64,000 bases of DNA from Kribbella jiaozuonensis (lineage in GTDB: Bacteria; Actinomycetota; Actinomycetes; Propionibacteriales; Kribbellaceae), in the NCBI RefSeq assembly GCF_005233875.1, contig NZ_SZPZ01000007.1:335287-399286 (forward strand), written 5' to 3'. The position numbers and the translations under genes were made by a program. Positions 16,782 to 25,007 of this stretch are shown here, piece by piece. How positions within the stretch are numbered: position 1 is the first letter of the stretch; the number at the start of each line of letters is the position of its first letter. The notes below the pieces were generated by a model. The model did not search any database. It saw nothing but the letters and a program-made list of their open reading frames with translations, and was not told the origin of the DNA.

Positions 16782-18199
16782 CGCCAGCCGGCGACGACAC
16801 CTCCACAGCGACCGACCCGGACCTCGCGGAAGCCACTCGCGCTGCGGAGACCGCCGCCGCCCAGGCCGAAGCAGCCGCCGACAAGGCCGACGACTCGGCC
16901 GAAGAGGCGGAAGCTGCTGCTGGACAAGCCGCCGGCGCGGCACAGGCCGCCGACTCGTCCGCGGACAAGGCCGATGAGTCCGCTGACAAAGCCGACGACT
17001 CTGCCGACAAGGCTGATGAATCTGCTGAAGAGGCGGAAGGCGCCGCGGATGCTGCCGCTGAGAAGGCTGCGGCAGCGGCCAAGGACGCGGACGCCGACGG
17101 GGACTTCGTCGACGAGATGCTGATCGAGGAACGCCACCCGTCCGTCGGGATGGGCGTTCCCGGTCCGCCGCTGCGGCGCGGCAACCCGTTCACGTTCGGG
17201 TTCTTCGCGGCGCTCGGCGTACTCGTCGCCTGGGGTCTGTGGAACGCAGCCGGCCAGGCCCGTTCGGTGCTCATCCTGCTGCTGGTCTCGATGTTCATCG
17301 CCGTCGGACTGAACCCGCTGGTCGAGTGGTTCATGCGCCGCGGCCTGAAGCGTGGCGTGTCCGTCGCCGTGGTGTTCCTGCTGATGATCCTCGCGGTCGC
17401 CGGCGTCGGGTTCGCGATCGTCCCGGTCGTCACGGATCAGATCGACAGCCTGATCAAGAACGCGCCGGGCTACCTCGACCTGCTGCAGAAGTCGAAGACG
17501 CTCAACCAGCTGGACGACAAGTACCACTTCATCCAGAAGGCCCAGGACTACATCCAGGACCCGGCGCTGGCGCAGCGCGCGTTCGGCGGCATCCTCGGCG
17601 TCGGCAAGGTGGTCGCGAACGCGCTGTTCAACACGTTCACGATCCTGGTGCTGACGCTGTACTTCCTCGCGTCGCTGCCGTCGGTCAAGCGAGCGGCGTA
17701 CAGCCTGGTCCCGCGCACCCGCCGTACCCGCGTCTCGATCCTCGGCGACGAGGTCCTCGGCCGCGTCGGCGGGTACGTCAGCGGCCAGTTCCTGGTCGCG
17801 CTGTGCGCCGGCGTCTGCATGTTCATCTTCCTGGAGATCGCCGGCCTGCGTGACTACGCCGTCGCACTGGCGATCGTGGTGATGTTCTGCGACTTCATCC
17901 CGATGGTCGGCGGCCTGATCGGCGTCGTCGTGGTAGCCCTGATCGGCTTCACCACCGGCCTCTGGACCGGCATCGCCTGCCTGATCTACGGCATCATCTA
18001 CCAGCAGGTCGAGAACTACATCGTCGCCCCCCGCATCATGCGCCGCGCCGTAGACATCCCCGGCGCCGTAACAGTCATCGCCGCCCTCCTCGGCGGCGCC
18101 CTCCTAGGCGTAGTAGGCGCCCTCCTGGCCATCCCCTCCGCCGCCGCCATCCTCCTGATAATCCGCGAGGTCTGGGTCCGCAAAGCCGACGCCTCCTAG
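16778..18199 (+). CDS. AI-2E-family membrane protein with Ala-rich charged N-terminal extension
   Basis: 473 residues, GTG start coupled to the upstream gene by GTGA (16778-16781). Residues 18-105 are an Ala/Asp/Glu/Lys helix with repeats of ADKADESA/ADKADDSA. Residues 135-470 are the AI-2E/PerM family: an N-terminal hairpin of helices (FGFFAALGVLVAWGLW, VLILLLVSMFIAVGLNPLVEWF), an amphipathic middle (LIKNAPGYLDLLQKS), then FCDFIPMVGGLIGVVVVALI and QQVENYIVAPRIMRRAVDIPG, both family hallmarks. The family name comes from E. coli TqsA; most members have unknown cargo, and some are Na+/H+ antiporters. Coupling to a polar-growth protein suggests a membrane function at the tip; this is inference. 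Confidence 0.87.
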   Translation: MTPAGDDTSTATDPDLAEATRAAETAAAQAEAAADKADDSAEEAEAAAGQAAGAAQAADSSADKADESADKADDSADKADESAEEAEGAADAAAEKAAAAAKDADADGDFVDEMLIEERHPSVGMGVPGPPLRRGNPFTFGFFAALGVLVAWGLWNAAGQARSVLILLLVSMFIAVGLNPLVEWFMRRGLKRGVSVAVVFLLMILAVAGVGFAIVPVVTDQIDSLIKNAPGYLDLLQKSKTLNQLDDKYHFIQKAQDYIQDPALAQRAFGGILGVGKVVANALFNTFTILVLTLYFLASLPSVKRAAYSLVPRTRRTRVSILGDEVLGRVGGYVSGQFLVALCAGVCMFIFLEIAGLRDYAVALAIVVMFCDFIPMVGGLIGVVVVALIGFTTGLWTGIACLIYGIIYQQVENYIVAPRIMRRAVDIPGAVTVIAALLGGALLGVVGALLAIPSAAAILLIIREVWVRKADAS

Positions 18200-18597
18200 A
18201 ACAAGCCAGCCCATCGCGGTGCTACGCGCGGCTCGTTCCTCGCCGTGCTACGCGCCGCACCCACCCACCCCCGGGCTCATCGCCCGGACCATCCCTTCCG
18301 GCTACCGCCGGGACCTTCCGGCTATCGCCGGGACCTTCCGGCTGCCGCCGGAGTTGCGGGCTGCCGCCCGGACCCGTGCGCGCTACCGCGCGTCCGACCG
18401 CAGCGTGACGCCGCGGGCTGCGAATACCTGATCAGGTGCGGTGGCACATCCTCGCACCGTGGCGGGCACCTGACGTGGATACCTGAGGCGAGCGCGGCGT
18501 CCTGTCGCGACCTGCGACCTCGCGTGCGTGCACGTGTCGTGCCAGATCACGTGCCCCGTCGAGACATGGTTTACGAGTCCGCCGGCAAACGGCAGAC
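18200..18597. other. Gene-free spacer with short GC-rich repeats
   Basis: About 400 bp after the AI-2E-family gene without a convincing gene. It starts with two imperfect copies of a cgtgctacgcgc element (near 18218 and 18245), then three tandem 20-bp repeats. The rest is featureless GC-rich sequence before the hicB terminator. Short frames exist on the plus strand but have no RBS and no family-like sequence. Confidence 0.6.
18294..18353. repeat. Three tandem 20-bp repeats
   Basis: Three consecutive copies at 18294-18313, 18314-18333 and 18334-18353 of a unit like ccttccggctaccgccggga, with one to three changes per copy. Each unit holds a small inverted repeat (ccggc...gccgg). There are no spacers, so it is not a CRISPR. 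It may be a folding/termination element after the AI-2E-family gene. Confidence 0.75.
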
Positions 18598-18634
18598 GAG
18601 GCGGAGCGCCGGACGGGTCAACGCGCTCCGCCTC
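18598..18634 (-). terminator. 12-bp stem terminator after hicB
   Basis: The left arm gaggcggagcgc (18598-18609) and right arm gcgctccgcctc (18623-18634) are perfectly complementary, with a 13-nt loop, starting 6 bp after the hicB stop codon. No U-tract follows, as is common in GC-rich actinobacteria. Confidence 0.7.
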
Positions 18635-18639
18635 CCGCG

Positions 18640-19266
18640 TCACACGCTCTGCTTTTGCGAAGCCGAACGGCTGGCCGGGCGCTTGGCAGGGCGGGGGTGT
18701 GGCGCCTTTCGAACCGATGGCCCGCTCCCCTGCTGCACAGGTTCCTTGGACTGCCGGTTCTTCTTCGGCCCGCTCACCTCGACGAGTCGCACGGCTCGGC
18801 CGTCGGCGAGTTGGATGACGAGGTCGTGGGCGAACTCCTGTCGAGACTGACGGATCACTTTCGTTGAGTCGCCGTCGCTCTGCGCGGCTGCCTGTACCAG
18901 CTGCGAGACGCGTTGGTGCGAGATTCCGAGTACGTTGCTCACGTCTCTGACCGGAACACTCGCGTCCGTCAAGGACGACGCAACCTCGCGGGTGAGCTCG
19001 GCGATCATGGCTTCGAGGTCCTTGGCCCGGCGACGCAGTCCGTCCACGAGAGTCTTCGCTTCGAGCAGATCCTGACCATCGGCAGCGATGCCGGATACCT
19101 CGACGGCAACCCGGGAGAGCGGAACGTCGGTCGTAACGGCGATGTACTCACGAGCCATCTGCTCGACCTCGTCCAACCGACGCGCCTGCGTCAGACCGTC
19201 AAGCTCCGGCACCGCCACCATCCACCATCGGCCGTCACGCTCAACCGTCACCTCGTATGTCTTCAC
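18640..19266 (-). CDS. hicB: HicB-like antitoxin with C-terminal helix-turn-helix
   Basis: 208 residues. Residues 1-60 are the HicB partial RNase-H fold: MKTYEVTVERDGRWWMVAVPEL, then LTQARRLDEVEQMAREYIAV. A helical linker follows, then a DNA-binding HTH at about 105-125 (VPVRDVSNVLGISHQRVSQLV). The basic low-complexity tail (PSVRKAPHPRPAKRPASRSASQK) is longer than in most HicB. It overlaps hicA in ATGA (19263-19266), toxin gene first, as in classical hicAB operons. It should neutralise HicA and autorepress through the inverted repeat upstream of hicA. Confidence 0.82.
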   Translation of the reverse strand: MKTYEVTVERDGRWWMVAVPELDGLTQARRLDEVEQMAREYIAVTTDVPLSRVAVEVSGIAADGQDLLEAKTLVDGLRRRAKDLEAMIAELTREVASSLTDASVPVRDVSNVLGISHQRVSQLVQAAAQSDGDSTKVIRQSRQEFAHDLVIQLADGRAVRLVEVSGPKKNRQSKEPVQQGSGPSVRKAPHPRPAKRPASRSASQKQSV

Positions 19267-19472
19267 TGGCCTGTCCCCTCACATTCAGCGAGCGCCTTAC
19301 CGACCTTCCGTACGACGCCCGGTGAGATCATCCGATGGCCGTCCGGCAAGGCGAACGTGTGCTGACCACAGGAGCACTCGTACAAGCTGTGCGACCCTTC
19401 CGTCCTGATCTGCCGCCAACCAGCATCCTTGAACGCCTTCACGACCTTCCGTGTCGGCTGCTCACTAACCAT
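19263..19472 (-). CDS. hicA: HicA-like mRNA interferase toxin
   Basis: 69 residues: KVVKAFKDAGWRQIRTEGSHSLYEC followed by HTFALPDGHRMISPGVVRKVGKALAE. This is the double-stranded RNA-binding-like fold of HicA with the conserved Gly-Ser-His, whose His is catalytic for mRNA cleavage. Three Cys near residues 33-36 (ECSCGQH) are unusual and might bind metal. It precedes hicB and is coupled to it. Start ATG 19472 lies only 8 bp from a perfect inverted repeat, so the mRNA may be nearly leaderless. Confidence 0.83.
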   Translation of the reverse strand: MVSEQPTRKVVKAFKDAGWRQIRTEGSHSLYECSCGQHTFALPDGHRMISPGVVRKVGKALAECEGTGQ

Positions 19473-19480
19473 GCATTTTG

Positions 19481-19496
19481 GTCTAGGAAGCTAGAC
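19481..19496 (-). promoter_or_regulatory. hicAB operator: perfect 6-4-6 inverted repeat
   Basis: GTCTAG-GAAG-CTAGAC lies 8 bp upstream of the hicA start in an AT-rich stretch. TTGCCT and CTAGAC on the minus strand are separated by 17 bp and could be the -35/-10, placing the repeat over the promoter. The position fits HicB autorepression. Confidence 0.6.
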
Positions 19497-19525
19497 AGTT
19501 TCAAGGCAAATCGTATAGACAGAAC

Positions 19526-20287
19526 TCAGTTGGTGACGTCGAGGATGAAGTGTTGGGCTGGGGTTAGGCGTTTGTAGGTTTCTACGCGGATGTAGGACTG
19601 CTGGTCCAGCTGCTGGGGGAGGTGGCGGAGGGCGAAGTAGGAGTGGAGGGCTCGGCGGGGGGATTGGGTTTGGTTTTGGGTGCCGCCGTGCCAGAGGTGG
19701 CTGTTGAAGATGACTACGGTGCCGGCTTTGCCGGTCAGTTGGATCTGGTCGGGGTGGGGGTCGCCGGGGTTGGGCATCTCGTCGCCGGGCAGGGTGCCGC
19801 GGCGGTGGGAACCGGGGACTACTCGGGTGGCGCCGTTCTCGGGGGTGAAGTCGTCGAGGAGCCAGATCGAGTTGCAGACCTCGTACTCACCGGGCTGGAC
19901 AGGGTGCCCGGAGTCCGCATGCAGCCCTTGATGCCCCTCGCCGGGTAGAGCGGCGCGGCTGTTCAGGGACGAGAGTTTGAACTCGCCCAGCACGTGCTGC
20001 ATCGCGGCCAGCACGCGGGGATGGCTGAAGCAGACCTCGAACTTCGCGTCCTTGTTGACCAGGTCGGCGAGCCGGTCCGTGCCCTTCTCCTGATGTACTT
20101 CGAGACCGGCCCGATCGCCCTCCGCCGCGGTGAGCTCCGCCAGCCGTTTGTTGAGCGCGGACACCTCCTCCAGCGTCAGGATCCCCTCCAGCGGGAGGAA
20201 TCCGTCGCGGTCCAGCTTGTCCTTCTCGGCTTGGGTGAGTACGTCGTCGGTCACGCCGAGGTCGCGTAATGCGGTCGCCATATCCAT
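19526..20287 (-). CDS. Phytanoyl-CoA dioxygenase (PhyH) family oxygenase
   Basis: 253 residues, Fe(II)/2-oxoglutarate oxygenase. The facial triad is visible as His-x-Asp in GLHADSGHPV and the distal His in FNSHLWHGGTQNQT, followed by the 2-oxoglutarate-binding Arg (SPRRALHSYFALR). NSIWLLDDFTPENGATRVVPGSHRRGT is typical of the family. Substrate unknown. Start ATG 20287 has GGAAGGAGAG upstream. It is divergent from an AraC regulator that probably controls it. A second PhyH/AraC divergent pair occurs at 36.6-38.2 kb. Confidence 0.86.
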   Translation of the reverse strand: MDMATALRDLGVTDDVLTQAEKDKLDRDGFLPLEGILTLEEVSALNKRLAELTAAEGDRAGLEVHQEKGTDRLADLVNKDAKFEVCFSHPRVLAAMQHVLGEFKLSSLNSRAALPGEGHQGLHADSGHPVQPGEYEVCNSIWLLDDFTPENGATRVVPGSHRRGTLPGDEMPNPGDPHPDQIQLTGKAGTVVIFNSHLWHGGTQNQTQSPRRALHSYFALRHLPQQLDQQSYIRVETYKRLTPAQHFILDVTN

Positions 20288-20317
20288 CACAGCTCTCCTT
20301 CCCAAGATGCACGAATC

Positions 20318-20329
20318 GATGCCAGCATC
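20318..20329. promoter_or_regulatory. Palindrome GATGC-CA-GCATC between PhyH and AraC genes
   Basis: A perfect 5-2-5 palindrome in the short divergent spacer between the PhyH and AraC genes. It could be a binding site for the AraC-type regulator, though AraC sites are usually direct repeats. Confidence 0.3.
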
Positions 20330-20372
20330 AATCCGACGTACCCGAGAAACAATGCAGAAGGCGACAGGGCTT

Positions 20373-21116
20373 ATGCACAAATCGCTACGGCTGCTCGGCG
20401 CCGGCGTACACACGGCAGCGCCCGGCAAGGACTACCCGCTGCACGCGCACACGTCGTGGGAGCTCGTGTACTACGTTCGCGGCCGCATCACCTGTCCCGT
20501 CGGCGAGGAGACGTACGCCGCGACGCCCGGCACCGTACTGCTGACTCCGCCGAGCACCTGGCACGCCGAACAGAGCCGCACCGGGTACGCCAACCGCTTC
20601 CTCCAGGTCGACGCGGCAACGACCCACCCCTGGCCCCGACTCTGCTACGACGACGCCGACCACACGCTCGGCCGGGTCTTCGACGCCCTCGTACGCGAGA
20701 ACAACGACGACCTCCGCGCGCTCCTGCTCTCCGAGCTCGACCTCCGCCTGAGGCGCGCAGCCGCAGCCCCGCCCACAACCCCGGCTGAGCAACTAGTCAT
20801 CGAAGCAGAACGCATCTTCGAGGAACGCTTCGCCAGCGGCCTCCGAATCGCCACCGTCGCCGCCGACCTGGGCATCTCTCAGTCCGGCCTGCGCGCCGCC
20901 TTCACCCGCCTCCGCGGTACGAGCCCGCAAGCCGCACTCCAAGCGGTACGCCTACGCCACGCGCTCTCGCACATCCGGAACTCGACGCTCCCGCTGCAAG
21001 CGATCGCGGACCTCACCGGCTACCACTCCGTCAGCCACCTGACCCGCCACATCAAGGCAGCCACCGGCTCACCGCCCGGGGCTCTCCGCAGTACCGAGTT
21101 CGCCCTTGAGCAGTGA
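20373..21116 (+). CDS. AraC-family transcriptional regulator
   Basis: About 247 residues. An N-terminal cupin-like ligand domain (HAHTSWELVYYVRGRITCPVG then GTVLLTPPSTWHAEQ) precedes two C-terminal HTHs: IATVAADLGISQSGLRAAFTRLRGTSPQAALQ and LPLQAIADLTGYHSVSHLTRHIKAATGSPPGA. It is divergent from the PhyH gene. Start ATG 20373 has AGGG 7 bp upstream; ATG 20352 adds seven residues and is also possible. The 3' end overlaps the convergent GNAT gene by 48 bp. Confidence 0.85.
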   Translation: MHKSLRLLGAGVHTAAPGKDYPLHAHTSWELVYYVRGRITCPVGEETYAATPGTVLLTPPSTWHAEQSRTGYANRFLQVDAATTHPWPRLCYDDADHTLGRVFDALVRENNDDLRALLLSELDLRLRRAAAAPPTTPAEQLVIEAERIFEERFASGLRIATVAADLGISQSGLRAAFTRLRGTSPQAALQAVRLRHALSHIRNSTLPLQAIADLTGYHSVSHLTRHIKAATGSPPGALRSTEFALEQ

Positions 21117-21599
21117 ACCGATCCACGCATCGACCCGCCGCCCGCGATGCACCAGTCGCTTGCGCAGCTGTCCCTCCATCACGAAGCCGGCCTTCTCCGC
21201 AACGCGACGCGACGCGTGATTCCCGATCTCCGCACGCCACTCGATGAGCTCCAGGCCCTGCGTCTCGAAGGCCCACCGACAGACGGCCCGCACCGCTGCC
21301 GGCGCGACGCCCCGGCCACGTGCGGCCGGGGCAGTCCAGTAGCCGACCTCCGCAGTACCGTCTCCGCGCAGGCCGAGCCCGACACGCGCGAGCCGCTCAC
21401 CGGCCTCCTCGACGACGAACTCGACCCGCTGCGGATTCCCGATGGCGAGGTGCTCGACGAAGTACTCCGCGTGCTCCGTCAGGTACGGCGATGGCACGCC
21501 GACGTACTGCTGCAGCAGCGGATCCTGCGACACGTCGTACACCCACGAGACATCCGCCATCGTGAACGGCCGCAGCAGCAGCCGGCCCGCGCTGATCAC
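21069..21599 (-). CDS. GNAT acetyltransferase, RimJ/RimL type
   Basis: 176 residues starting LLLRPFTMADVSWVYDVSQDP. The acetyl-CoA-binding motif is TAPAARGRGVAPAAVRAVC, and the typical RimJ/L ending ASRRVAEKAGFVMEGQLRKR follows. Start GTG 21599 overlaps the stop of the deacetylase gene in GTGA, making this the last gene of the long NamZ-to-deacetylase operon. Its acceptor is unknown; a role on an amino sugar or on a protein N-terminus is equally open. Confidence 0.82.
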   Translation of the reverse strand: MISAGRLLLRPFTMADVSWVYDVSQDPLLQQYVGVPSPYLTEHAEYFVEHLAIGNPQRVEFVVEEAGERLARVGLGLRGDGTAEVGYWTAPAARGRGVAPAAVRAVCRWAFETQGLELIEWRAEIGNHASRRVAEKAGFVMEGQLRKRLVHRGRRVDAWIGSLLKGELGTAESPGR

Positions 21600-22369
21600 G
21601 AGAAGGCGGCGGCGACCGTTGTGAGCTCGATGCCGCGTTCCTCGATTGCCTTGCGGATCTCGGGATCGGTGACGAGTTCCTGGTCGGACAGCCGGTACTC
21701 CTCGGCCCAGCGATACGTGTAGGACCCAGGCTTGTGCAGCGCGCCGAGCTCAGGCTCCGCCGCCGCGCAGTGCGTCACGAGCAGATGCACTCCCGGCGTG
21801 AGCTTGTCGAGGTACTCGAGCAGCCACGCCCGCTTCACGTCCGCGTCCCGATCGCTCAACGTCTCGATCGACGCGAACCGCTGCGACTCCACCGCCCCAT
21901 AGATGAACGGCTTGCCCGCCGCGCGAGACACCTCGTCGTACGCCGCGGGCGTCGCCGACTGACCCATGTGTACGTCGAGGTACTCGATCGCCAGCCCCTC
22001 CGCCGCGAACTTCGCGACCTGAGCGTTCAACTCGGCCACCGAGTCCTCATAAGTCACCGACGCCTGCGCCTCAGCCACCGACCGCAGGAAGGTCCCGTCC
22101 TCCCCCACCAACGACGTCCCGGACGTCAACGGCCGCCACCGCAAGAAGTCCCACTCACACGTCAACGTCTGATGCACGCCCAGCGGAATCCCGAACTCCC
22201 GAGCCAATGCCGCCGCCTCGGTAAACCAAGGACATGCCGCCATCGTCGACACCTGCGTGACGATCCCGTCCCGAAACGCCTCCACCGTCCCGACGTTCAC
22301 GGCATGCAACATCCCGAAATCATCCGCCTGCACAACCAACCGAACCTCAGCCACGCCCACTCCATCCAT
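21596..22369 (-). CDS. ChbG/YdjC-type carbohydrate deacetylase
   Basis: 257 residues of the YdjC family. The metal-binding Asp-Asp is in VVQADDFGMLHAVNVG, metal-ligand histidines are in GIPLGVHQTLTCEWD and EYLDVHMGQSATP, and THCAAAEPEL is the late catalytic region. Members remove N-acetyl groups from oligosaccharides such as chitobiose. Its place after a muramidase, sugar ABC transporter and PIG-L deacetylase suggests deacetylation of imported N-acetyl-sugars. Start ATG 22369; ATG 22365 is out of frame and GTG 22360 is another option. Confidence 0.82.
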   Translation of the reverse strand: MDGVGVAEVRLVVQADDFGMLHAVNVGTVEAFRDGIVTQVSTMAACPWFTEAAALAREFGIPLGVHQTLTCEWDFLRWRPLTSGTSLVGEDGTFLRSVAEAQASVTYEDSVAELNAQVAKFAAEGLAIEYLDVHMGQSATPAAYDEVSRAAGKPFIYGAVESQRFASIETLSDRDADVKRAWLLEYLDKLTPGVHLLVTHCAAAEPELGALHKPGSYTYRWAEEYRLSDQELVTDPEIRKAIEERGIELTTVAAAFS

Positions 22370-22427
22370 AGCCGACAGAACCGCCTACGACCGTACTTCC
22401 TGCACGCCGTCGACCGCACCGCGAGAT

Positions 22428-23177
22428 CTACGGACCGGCGAGTTTGGTGACCTCCGGGGTCTGATTGGTGTGGAAGGCGCAGGCTCGGGGGTAGGAGGCG
22501 AGGCAGCCTCGGGTGGTCATCAGGGCGGTGTAGTAGTCGATGTAGCGGAAGCCGTAGGTTTCGCCGCGGGCGAAGGCCTGGTGGCGGATGGCGGAGACCC
22601 AGCGGTAGAAGGCCTCGTCGGGGATGGGGACGTAGAGGGACGGCGTGAAGCCCTCCATGTCCTCCCAGTTCTCGGCGTGCAGGAAGCTGCGTACGCCGTG
22701 TCGCGGGAGGGCGGCGAGCTTGGCGACCAGGTCGGGGTACGGCGTCGCGAAGTCGTCGGTCGGATCGATCGGTAGCCCGGCCAGGAAGCGGGCGCGTTCC
22801 GACAGGGCGGCGGCGTTCTCGTGGTCGCTGTGGATGGAGTGTGTCCAGTGGGCGATGATCGTGTCGGGCTGCTTCTCGCGGATGATCCGGGCCAGCTCCA
22901 GCGCTACGTCGTCGGTCGCGCCAAGGAACCCGTCGCTCTGGTCGAACACCACGAAATCCGCGCCGATCGCGTCCGCGAACGCCGTACCCTCGGCGATCTT
23001 CTGCTTCTTGTACTCCGTCGGCGTCAGCCGCGGGTGACCGCGTTCGCCCGGCGTCAGCGCGACGATCGTGGCCGACGCGCCTTCCATGATCAGCTTGGCC
23101 AGCGTCGGCCCCGCGGTCAGGTCCATGTCGCCGATGTGCGCCCCGATGGCGAGCACCGTTCTGTTCACAAGGGTCAC
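22428..23177 (-). CDS. PIG-L (LmbE-like) family deacetylase
   Basis: 249 residues. The family metal motif AHPDD(E) appears here as AHIGDMD, and the second motif as HWTHSIHSDHENAA, retaining His-x2-Asp-His. The metal ligands His and the second Asp are kept, but the first Asp, the general base in MshB-type enzymes, is Gly. Family members deacetylate GlcNAc-containing molecules (MshB, Bca, PIG-L). It follows the permease gene by 10 bp in the operon. Start GTG 23177 with GAGGAG upstream. Confidence 0.8.
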   Translation of the reverse strand: MTLVNRTVLAIGAHIGDMDLTAGPTLAKLIMEGASATIVALTPGERGHPRLTPTEYKKQKIAEGTAFADAIGADFVVFDQSDGFLGATDDVALELARIIREKQPDTIIAHWTHSIHSDHENAAALSERARFLAGLPIDPTDDFATPYPDLVAKLAALPRHGVRSFLHAENWEDMEGFTPSLYVPIPDEAFYRWVSAIRHQAFARGETYGFRYIDYYTALMTTRGCLASYPRACAFHTNQTPEVTKLAGP

Positions 23178-23187
23178 AACCGTCTCC

Positions 23188-24063
23188 TCATTTCAGGCCA
23201 CTGAGTACGACGCCGCGCACGTAGTACTTCTGGAACAGCAGGAACACGACCAGCACCGGCAGTGTGCTGATCACCAGTCCGGCCATCACGATCGGCATCG
23301 TGCGGTCCGGGTCGAGGAAGCTCTGCAACAACTGGATGCCGACCGGCAACGTCTGCAGGTCGGGGTCCGAGGACGAGATCAGCAGCGTCCAGATGTACTC
23401 GTTCCAGGTGCCGATGAACGTGATCAGCCCGAGCGTGATCGCCACCGGCTTGGTCTGCGGCAGCACGATCAGCCGCCAGGTCTGCCACTGGTTCGCCCCG
23501 TCGATCTTGGCCGCCTCGAGCATCTCGTCCGGCAGCGACACCATGAACTGCCGCATCAGGAAGATGCCGAAACCGCTCACTGCGAACGGCAGGATCAGCG
23601 CGATCAGACTCGTCGTCAGCCCGCCGTCCCCGCCGCGCCCGAGGATGTCGTTGCCGCCGGCAAGCGGCCAGTTCAGCATGATCAGGAACGTCGGGATCAG
23701 CAGCAGGAACGGCGGCAGCATCATCGTCGCGAGGATGAACCGGAAGATCACCGCCCGGCCGCGGAACCGCAGCTTCGCGAGCGCGTAGCCGGCCATCGAC
23801 GACGTCACCAGCACAGACACCGTCACGCTCACGGTGACGATGACGCTGTTGCGGAACAGCCGGAGCAGCTCCAGCTGCGAGAACGCCTCGCGATAGTTGT
23901 CCAGGTTGAACGACTCAGGGAGGAGCTTGTACGGAATCACGCCGTACTCCCCTGGACCCTTGAACGAGCTCATCACCATGTCGAGGAACGGCATCACCAT
24001 CGCCACCCCGCCGAGGATCACCACCAGGTACGCGAACCATGGGAACTTGCCGCGCCGCTTCAC
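23188..24063 (-). CDS. Carbohydrate ABC transporter permease (second subunit, MalG/MsmG-like)
   Basis: 291 residues with about six membrane helices and the inner-membrane EAA loop SLPDEMLEAAKIDGANQWQTWRLIVLPQTKP that contacts the ATPase. The start GTG 24063 overlaps the upstream permease stop in GTGA and has GGAGAGGAG upstream. No ATP-binding subunit is encoded in the operon, as usual in actinobacteria that use a shared MsiK-type ATPase. Confidence 0.9.
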   Translation of the reverse strand: MKRRGKFPWFAYLVVILGGVAMVMPFLDMVMSSFKGPGEYGVIPYKLLPESFNLDNYREAFSQLELLRLFRNSVIVTVSVTVSVLVTSSMAGYALAKLRFRGRAVIFRFILATMMLPPFLLLIPTFLIMLNWPLAGGNDILGRGGDGGLTTSLIALILPFAVSGFGIFLMRQFMVSLPDEMLEAAKIDGANQWQTWRLIVLPQTKPVAITLGLITFIGTWNEYIWTLLISSSDPDLQTLPVGIQLLQSFLDPDRTMPIVMAGLVISTLPVLVVFLLFQKYYVRGVVLSGLK

Positions 24064-25007
24064 GAGGTCTCCTCTCCGCGCCGCCGGGCGATCCACAGCT
24101 GCAGCAAGGTGATCGCCAGGATGATCACGAACAGCACCATCGCCATCGCGCTGGCCGTCCCCCAGGCGCCGAACTTGAACGCCCGCTGGTACATCTCGAA
24201 CGCCGCCACGTTGGTCGCGTTCACCGGCCCGCCGTCACCGGTCATCACGATGATCAGCGCGAACGACTGGAGCCCGCCGATGAACTGCGTGATCAGCACG
24301 AACAGCAACGCCGGCCGCAGCAACGGCAACGTGATCGACCAGAACATGTGCCACGAGTTCGCCCCGTCCACCTCGGCGGCCTCGTAGTACATCTCCGGGA
24401 TCGCCTTCAGGCCGGCGGTCAGGATCAGTACGGCGCCGCCGATCGACGCCCAGGCGTGGACGACGGTGACCGACGGCAGCGCGTACGACGAATCGGACAG
24501 GAACCCGACGCTGTTCACCCCGAGCTTGTTCAGTACTGCGTTGATCAGGCCGGCCGGCTGGTACATCATCTTCCACACGTTGCCGATCGCAACCACCGTG
24601 GCAACGACCGGCAAGAAGTAGAGCACCCGCCAGAACCCCTGGAACGACAACCGGTCGATGCAGTAGGCAACCAGCACCGAGCCGAACGTTGCCAGGAACA
24701 CCGATCCGAACGCGAACAGCAACGTGTTGACCAGGATCGGCTTGACGAACGTCCCGTCGAAGCTCAGCACGTCGCCGAAGTTCGAGAACCCGGCCCACTT
24801 CAACGTACTGAGGTCGAACCCGCCCCAGTCCGAGAACGCCAGCACGATCGCGAAGATGAACGGCAGGATCAGGAACACGCAGAAGAACAGCAACGCCGGC
24901 GACAGGAACAGGTACGCCGCGAGCCCCTCGCGATGCAGCCTGCCGACCCGCCGGGCCGGCGTGGCAGCCATGCCGTCAGCGCCGACCCGACCGACCGCGG
25001 TGGTCAT
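24060..25007 (-). CDS. Carbohydrate ABC transporter permease (first subunit, MalF/MsmF-like)
   Basis: 315 residues: a cytoplasmic N-terminus, then helices from AAYLFLSPALLFFCVFLILPFIFAI onward. The EAA loop is IPEMYYEAAEVDGANSWHMFWSITLPLLRPA. ATGA overlap with the binding-protein gene (25004-25007) and GTGA overlap with the second permease show tight coupling. Confidence 0.9.
   Translation of the reverse strand: MTTAVGRVGADGMAATPARRVGRLHREGLAAYLFLSPALLFFCVFLILPFIFAIVLAFSDWGGFDLSTLKWAGFSNFGDVLSFDGTFVKPILVNTLLFAFGSVFLATFGSVLVAYCIDRLSFQGFWRVLYFLPVVATVVAIGNVWKMMYQPAGLINAVLNKLGVNSVGFLSDSSYALPSVTVVHAWASIGGAVLILTAGLKAIPEMYYEAAEVDGANSWHMFWSITLPLLRPALLFVLITQFIGGLQSFALIIVMTGDGGPVNATNVAAFEMYQRAFKFGAWGTASAMAMVLFVIILAITLLQLWIARRRGEETS

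Noticed and set aside
15260..17527. A 755-residue minus-strand frame opposite the Scy/FilP-like gene
   Set aside because: Low-complexity Ser/Ala/Glu-rich shadow of the repeat tail on the other strand; no RBS or domain.
18294..18353. Possible mini-CRISPR or RNA element in the 20-bp tandem repeats
   Set aside because: Only three adjacent units without spacers and no cas genes; treated as a simple repeat.
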